The notes under the pieces were generated by a model, which saw nothing but the letters and a program-made list of their open reading frames with translations, searched no databases and was not told the DNA's origin. Shown here piece after piece: positions 59,773 to 64,000 of a DNA stretch of 64,000 bases. The first letter of the stretch is position 1. Each line of letters begins with the position of its first letter. This DNA comes from Cliona cf. orientalis (lineage: Eukaryota > Porifera > Demospongiae > Clionaida > Clionaidae): NCBI GenBank assembly GCA_963930775.1, contig OZ005689.1, positions 36,472,694 to 36,536,693 of the forward strand, read 5' to 3'. A program made the translations under genes and the position numbers.

Positions 59773-62700
59773 GTGATCATGGAAGCATGCCACAAAAATG
59801 CAGCACATACATTTCCAATGTGAAAGATATATACATGCAGAGACAAGTCGAACATAAAAAGCAGCTTCCCATTTGCCACTCAAAGAAATTGGTGAGGTTA
59901 GAATTAGTAGAGAGAGAGAGAGGAGAGGGCTACTCTACTGATTTTCAGAGAGGCAGAGAAGTAGTCAAGGTAGAGGGCGACTCTACAAACATGCAGGAGG
60001 ATAGAAAAGGCAAGGCTATCAAACACATTCCCCTAGCTTATGATGATCTCTTTAAAGTGGAGAGTGGAAAGAGTGTCAAGATCCTTGTAGAGGGCGATGC
60101 TGGCATAGGCAAGACCTCTCTCTGTATAGCAGTCTCTGAGAACTGGGCAAATGGGGACCTCCAGCAGTTTGACTTGGCTCTTTACTTACCACTTAGGTTG
60201 GTAGGCTCTGCAGCCTCCCTTTCTAACTTGCTGAAGTTCCGAGACCCTTGTTCTACTCAAGCAATGCCTGATTCTGAAAGCAATTACCTTTCTAAATTGC
60301 TCAATTTCCGAGACCGTTGTTCTACTAAAGCAATGTGTGATGAAGTGGTTGAATATTTTCAAGGAGAGAAACGAAAGAAGCTGCTTATCATTGCTGATGG
60401 ATGGGATGAGCTTGAATCTAAATTAGAGAAAGGGTCTTTTTTGGATAATCTGTTATTCAATTCAGTGATGTCAGTTGTAGTTACCTCTCGACCTTCAGCT
60501 TCTGCTTCACTTCGTTATCATTCTAATATTAATCGATTTGTTGAGGTGCGTGGCTTCAGCAAAGAGCACATTGAAGAGTACATCGAGTCTGAGATTGACA
60601 AGGAAAAGGCAGGTCGCCTCTTAGTGCAGTTAAAGGACAATCCAGTAGTTGAGAGTGTGTGTTGTGTTCCCTTCAATTGTGCCATTATTTGTCACTTGTG
60701 GAAACATGATGTGAAAGCCCTTCCCACCACCATGACAGAGCTGTACAAAGAAATAATTCTCTGGTTTATCTATCAGGTATCACGTGATGATAACAAAACT
60801 CTGTCGGCTGATTTTAAATCACTCCCTGAGTCATGGTGGTGTCTGTGTAAGTTTGCTTTTATATCATTGGAAATGGATAAACTTGTCTTTTCTCAAGATG
60901 AGCTAGAGGAAATCTTCCCTGAAGGCTTAGCTCTAGATAAAGAAGAAGAACGCTTTGGCCTACTACAGCAGACCAATTTAGTGGGTGTTGGCAAATCATT
61001 CCACTTTCTCCATCTGACCTTCCAGGAGTACCTTGCTGCCCTGCACCTTGCAAGTCTGGAACCAGATGACCAGTGCAAGTTCTTTCAGTTGCATAAGCAA
61101 TTTGATCAATGGTCTCCTTATCGTTTTGAAATGGTACAGAGGTTCTTTTTTGGCATTAATTCCTCTAAATTCAATAAAGAAATGAGCTCTGTTATTGAGC
61201 AGTCTTTGACATGTGTACACAGCTGTTTGTCTAAATGCCACTGTGCTTTTGAAGCCAATAGTGACTTCATATATAATGATATTGCTGAACATTTACTCTT
61301 GTGCTTTTTATTCAAAGTTTACTTTGGTGATCCTCGTACTGCTTTTGACCGTAGTGTCATACTCCATGTTATTACCAACATGAAGGAGTATGATAGTGGT
61401 TGTTTAATTGTCAAGCTTAAGTATGCTAGTGAAGACCAAATCAAAAAATTATTGGATATGAAAACTAACAAGTTGAAGATGATTGTTGATTTAGATCTGA
61501 GTTATAGTAGACTAACAGTCTCTGGTCTGCAGAGCTTAAAAGATGCAGTACTTGGCAAGCAGTTAACTCAGTTGGAGACGCTTAAACTGGAGGAGTGTCC
61601 CATCAGTGATGCTGAGGCTATTATTAGCTTTGTAACAGCTGTAGAAACTAACTGTCCTAACCTATTGGATTTTTCGGTCAGCTACATTAAGGATTCTAGT
61701 TGGTCATCGATAGATGTTAACCACGAGGATGACAATGGAGATCTGTTATATATAAAAAATTTAGATGACAAAGATGTGACTAATTTGATTGAGAGTCTAC
61801 GCAAACCAGATAATGCATTAGCTCTAGACTGTCTGGAAATGAAGGACATTCATGCCCCTGGTTTTATTTATTTGGCTAATGCTATTTCTTCAGGAAAGCT
61901 TAAGATTGCTAACATGCTGCACCTTTTTTCTTACCCACTAGGCCTTGAAGGAGCCATAATTATTGGTAGAATTCTCAGTAGTAGAAACTGCCAACTGTCA
62001 TCCATTATGTTAGTTGACTGTCAGCTAACCACAGCAGTAGGTGGTCTCCAAAATACTGACTCTATAATATGTTGTGAAACTGTAGGTAAACAAATTTATC
62101 AAATGGCTAGAAATATACGTAGTAGCACCATAATAGATCTTTGTCTTGCTGAGAACAGCTTTACCGGAAAAGGTATTCACATTCTATCCAGCTTCATCTG
62201 CTTGTGTCCAAATGTGAAGAAGCTTATTACCATGAACTGTAAAATTACTTCTGATGATCTCATTTAGCTTCTTGACAAACTTACTCAACTAAAATCTTCA
62301 TCACCTTGTCTTTATAGTAACCTAGGTAGATGGAATCTTGGCAACAACCCACTAGGCCTTGCAGGAGCCATAGGTGTTGGTAGAATTCTCAGCATTAGAA
62401 ACCGCCAACTGTCATCCATTACTTTAATCAACTGTCAGCTAACCACAGCAGTAGGGGATCACCAAGATACTGATTGTGAGAATGTAGTTGAACAACTTTA
62501 TAAAATGGCTAGAAATACACATAGTAGCACCATAACAAATCTTTCTCTTTCTGGGAACAGCTTTACTGGAAAGGGTATTCACATTCTAGCTGGCTTCATG
62601 TACTTGTGTCCAAATGTGGAGGAGCTCTCTACCGAGGACTGTGACATCACTTCTGATGACCTCATACAGCTTCTTGATGAACTTACTAAACTCAAATCTT

Positions 62701-62915
62701 CATCACTTGGTCTTTGTAGTAACCTAGATACATGGAATCTTCGCAACAACCAACTTGATGATGGCAGAGGTTTGTCTTTTCTAGAGAAACACTTACCATC
62801 ACTGTTCCCTTGCTGTCATGAACTTGGCCTTCCCAGTAAGATGGTGGAGACAATACCGACGCTGAAAAAGAAACTGAGTGAGGGTCGTTTGAGATGGCTG
62901 GAGTATGAAAGAAAG
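59773..62915 (+). pseudogene. NACHT-LRR exon of NLR gene 2, one nonsense codon
   Basis: A paralogue of gene 1 in the same orientation with the same exon limits (acceptor AG at 59771-59772, donor GT at 62916). NACHT has Walker A EGDAGIGKTSLC, Walker B LLIIADGWDEL, sensor SVVVTSRP and the NLR motif FHFLHLTFQEYLAALHLA, followed by LRRs. A roughly 22-residue in-frame tandem duplication lies between Walker A and B (about 60213-60340: LLKFRDPCSTQAM / LLNFRDRCSTKAM), absent from gene 1. The LRR frame is interrupted only by TAG at 62265-62267, where gene 1 has CAG (Gln). Reading continues in the same frame to 62915. The product would lose the last two LRR units and the acidic tail. It could be a pseudogene, a null allele or a shortened protein. 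Confidence 0.88.
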
Positions 62916-63416
62916 GTGAGCTGCTTTGTGTACATGTAAATTAATGCAAGGTATGTGTAGCTCTGCTTGGTGAAACGTGAAAGCTTTGGCCTGTATAGTA
63001 ATGATTACACTTATCATGGGCATAGGAAGCTGGGGGCAAATTCCACGCTCTCCCTTATTATTGGAAGAAAAGGGCAGAGCCCCACACCCTTAATCTCCAT
63101 CCAAGTATAATTAGAATACAGACTTTCCAAATAGTCCATAATATTTGAATAAGTATGATATAGCATCCAAATCTATGACTTCCTATTCATTCTTTCACAA
63201 AAAAAAACAACGCTTGTATGTACTATGATAGTAGCCTTGATTGTGCAAAAATGGGCATGTTTTTTTATCAAGAGTGGGTATATATAATATTCAGATATCT
63301 GACCCTTATAACCATAACCGTAACCTTAGGTATCTTCCTATGGCTATGCTTGTGGTGTTGTGTATATATATACTAGATGTTGCATATTTATTGATATGAA
63401 GGTGTTTCTTGTCCAG

Positions 63417-63737
63417 CGATCCATTGAGGACAGAGACGACAATGATGACAGTAAGTACGGTGAGCACAGCGATGACAATGATGACAGTGAGTATGGTGAG
63501 CACAGTGATGACAATGATGACAGTCAGTACGGTGAGCACAGTGATGACAATGATGATAGTAAGTACAGTGAGGACAGTGATGACAATGACAGTGAGGACA
63601 GTTTAAATCAACAGGCACAACAAGTGTCTTCATTAGAAAATAAATTGGGTGGTTCATGGTGTGTGGCTTTCGTTGAAAACACTTTGTTCAGAAGTTTGGG
63701 TCATTTGCTGACCACCTGTGCCTTTCATGCCTCGTGA
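63417..63737 (+). CDS. acidic-repeat tail exon of NLR gene 2, altered 3' end
   Basis: The acceptor TTGTCCAG ends at 63416, phase 0 with 62915. Four 12-residue acidic units (SKYGEHSDDNDD and variants) precede SEDSLNQQAQQVSSLE. The frame then runs into the inserted short element and stops at 63735-63737. Without the insertion, it would continue as in gene 1 (SLLAATCSQ), whose codons reappear at 63978 onward. Because of the upstream TAG it is probably not translated. Confidence 0.7.
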   Translation, partial: RSIEDRDDNDDSKYGEHSDDNDDSEYGEHSDDNDDSQYGEHSDDNDDSKYSEDSDDNDSEDSLNQQAQQVSSLENKLGGSWCVAFVENTLFRSLGHLLTTCAFHAS

Positions 63738-63972
63738 TAAACAAGAGACTTGAGACTTGGAGTCATGAAGGATATAGTGTGTAGGTGTAGCAATAGCTCC
63801 CACAGTTCAGCTGACTCATCATTGATCATTGCCTTTGTATAAATCTATAAGAACTGCTGATTTAGCTTAGCATGGCCTGCTCCCAAAGCATGTTTAATAC
63901 ATAGTTGTGTGCAATTAATATACATTCTTGTGGTTACTGCATTTCATAGCGCTACAATAATATTATTATTAT
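63637..63972 (+). mobile_element. 336 bp short element inserted in the tail exon, 13 bp duplication
   Basis: GTGTCTTCATTAG occurs perfectly at 63624-63636 and 63973-63985. The insert begins AAAATAAATTGGG and ends in an ATT-rich tract. It is homologous to 12684-12990. A 13 bp duplication and simple-sequence 3' end fit a SINE-type retroposon. No A/B-box tRNA head was recognised. Confidence 0.82.
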
Positions 63973-64000
63973 GTGTCTTCATTAGCAGCTACTTGCAGTC

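Noticed and set aside
63306..63657. Minus-strand Val/Thr/His-rich frames opposite the acidic tail exon
   Set aside because: Antisense shadow of the coding repeat. The plus frame has a splice acceptor and matches the paralogue.
1..64000. tRNA or rRNA genes
   Set aside because: No segment showed a convincing cloverleaf with A/B boxes or conserved rRNA blocks by eye; a tRNAscan-SE run would be decisive.

Overview
The window looks like AT-rich metazoan DNA, most probably from a demosponge close to Amphimedon. This is an inference from gene style, not from a database match. The supporting signs are two intron-poor Death/NACHT/LRR (NLR-type) innate immune genes, a long beta-helix/multi-membrane-pass surface protein, spliced genes with GT-AG introns, CR1-like LINE and Ty3/Gypsy remnants, and a dense load of small DNA transposons, many with TA target duplications. 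No tRNA, rRNA, CRISPR array or prokaryotic operon was seen.

Layout. 0.7-11.8 kb: NLR gene 1, with a Death-domain exon at 710-867, a NACHT-LRR exon at 7452-10627 and an acidic-repeat tail exon at 11533-11823. Its 6.6 kb first intron holds a complete 4.77 kb Tc1-like transposon (1153-5918). That transposon carries a three-exon BEN-domain gene and, converging on it, a DD34E transposase. 11.8-24 kb: MITEs plus a second two-gene transposon (15038-17747), with a spliced PB1-like/SHOCT-like accessory gene converging on an IS630/Tc1-type transposase. It sits in a palindromic MITE whose unoccupied relative lies at 55724-55851, so its borders are known to the base. 24-33 kb: decayed duplicated Ig-domain exons, a Gypsy pol remnant, a BOP1-like WD40 fragment and a 5'-truncated LINE with a long open frame. 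34-36 kb: a frameshifted trypsin-like protease. 36.3-41.1 kb: a beta-helix/multi-TM gene, split by one frameshift. 41.6-45.3 kb: a very large palindrome and two related 149-residue secreted proteins, each with a TATA-like box. 45.8-48.4 kb: an unidentified broken gene, and a transposon/NLR chimera that was later hit by a hAT-like element. 48.4-59.7 kb: satellites with higher-order periods and more MITEs. 59.8-64 kb: NLR gene 2, a direct paralogue of gene 1, carrying one nonsense codon and a tail cut by a short insertion.

Main themes. (1) Two independent Tc1/IS630-superfamily elements share one architecture: accessory gene on one strand, transposase converging on the other, inside common inverted repeats with TA duplications. 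The accessory proteins look like chromatin or adaptor proteins (BEN; PB1-like plus SHOCT-like). This is the best candidate for an under-described system. (2) The window contains several of its own empty sites: comparing paralogous segments dates and delimits at least six insertions. (3) NLR copies are expanding and decaying here through point mutation, transposon capture and short-repeat change in the acidic tail.
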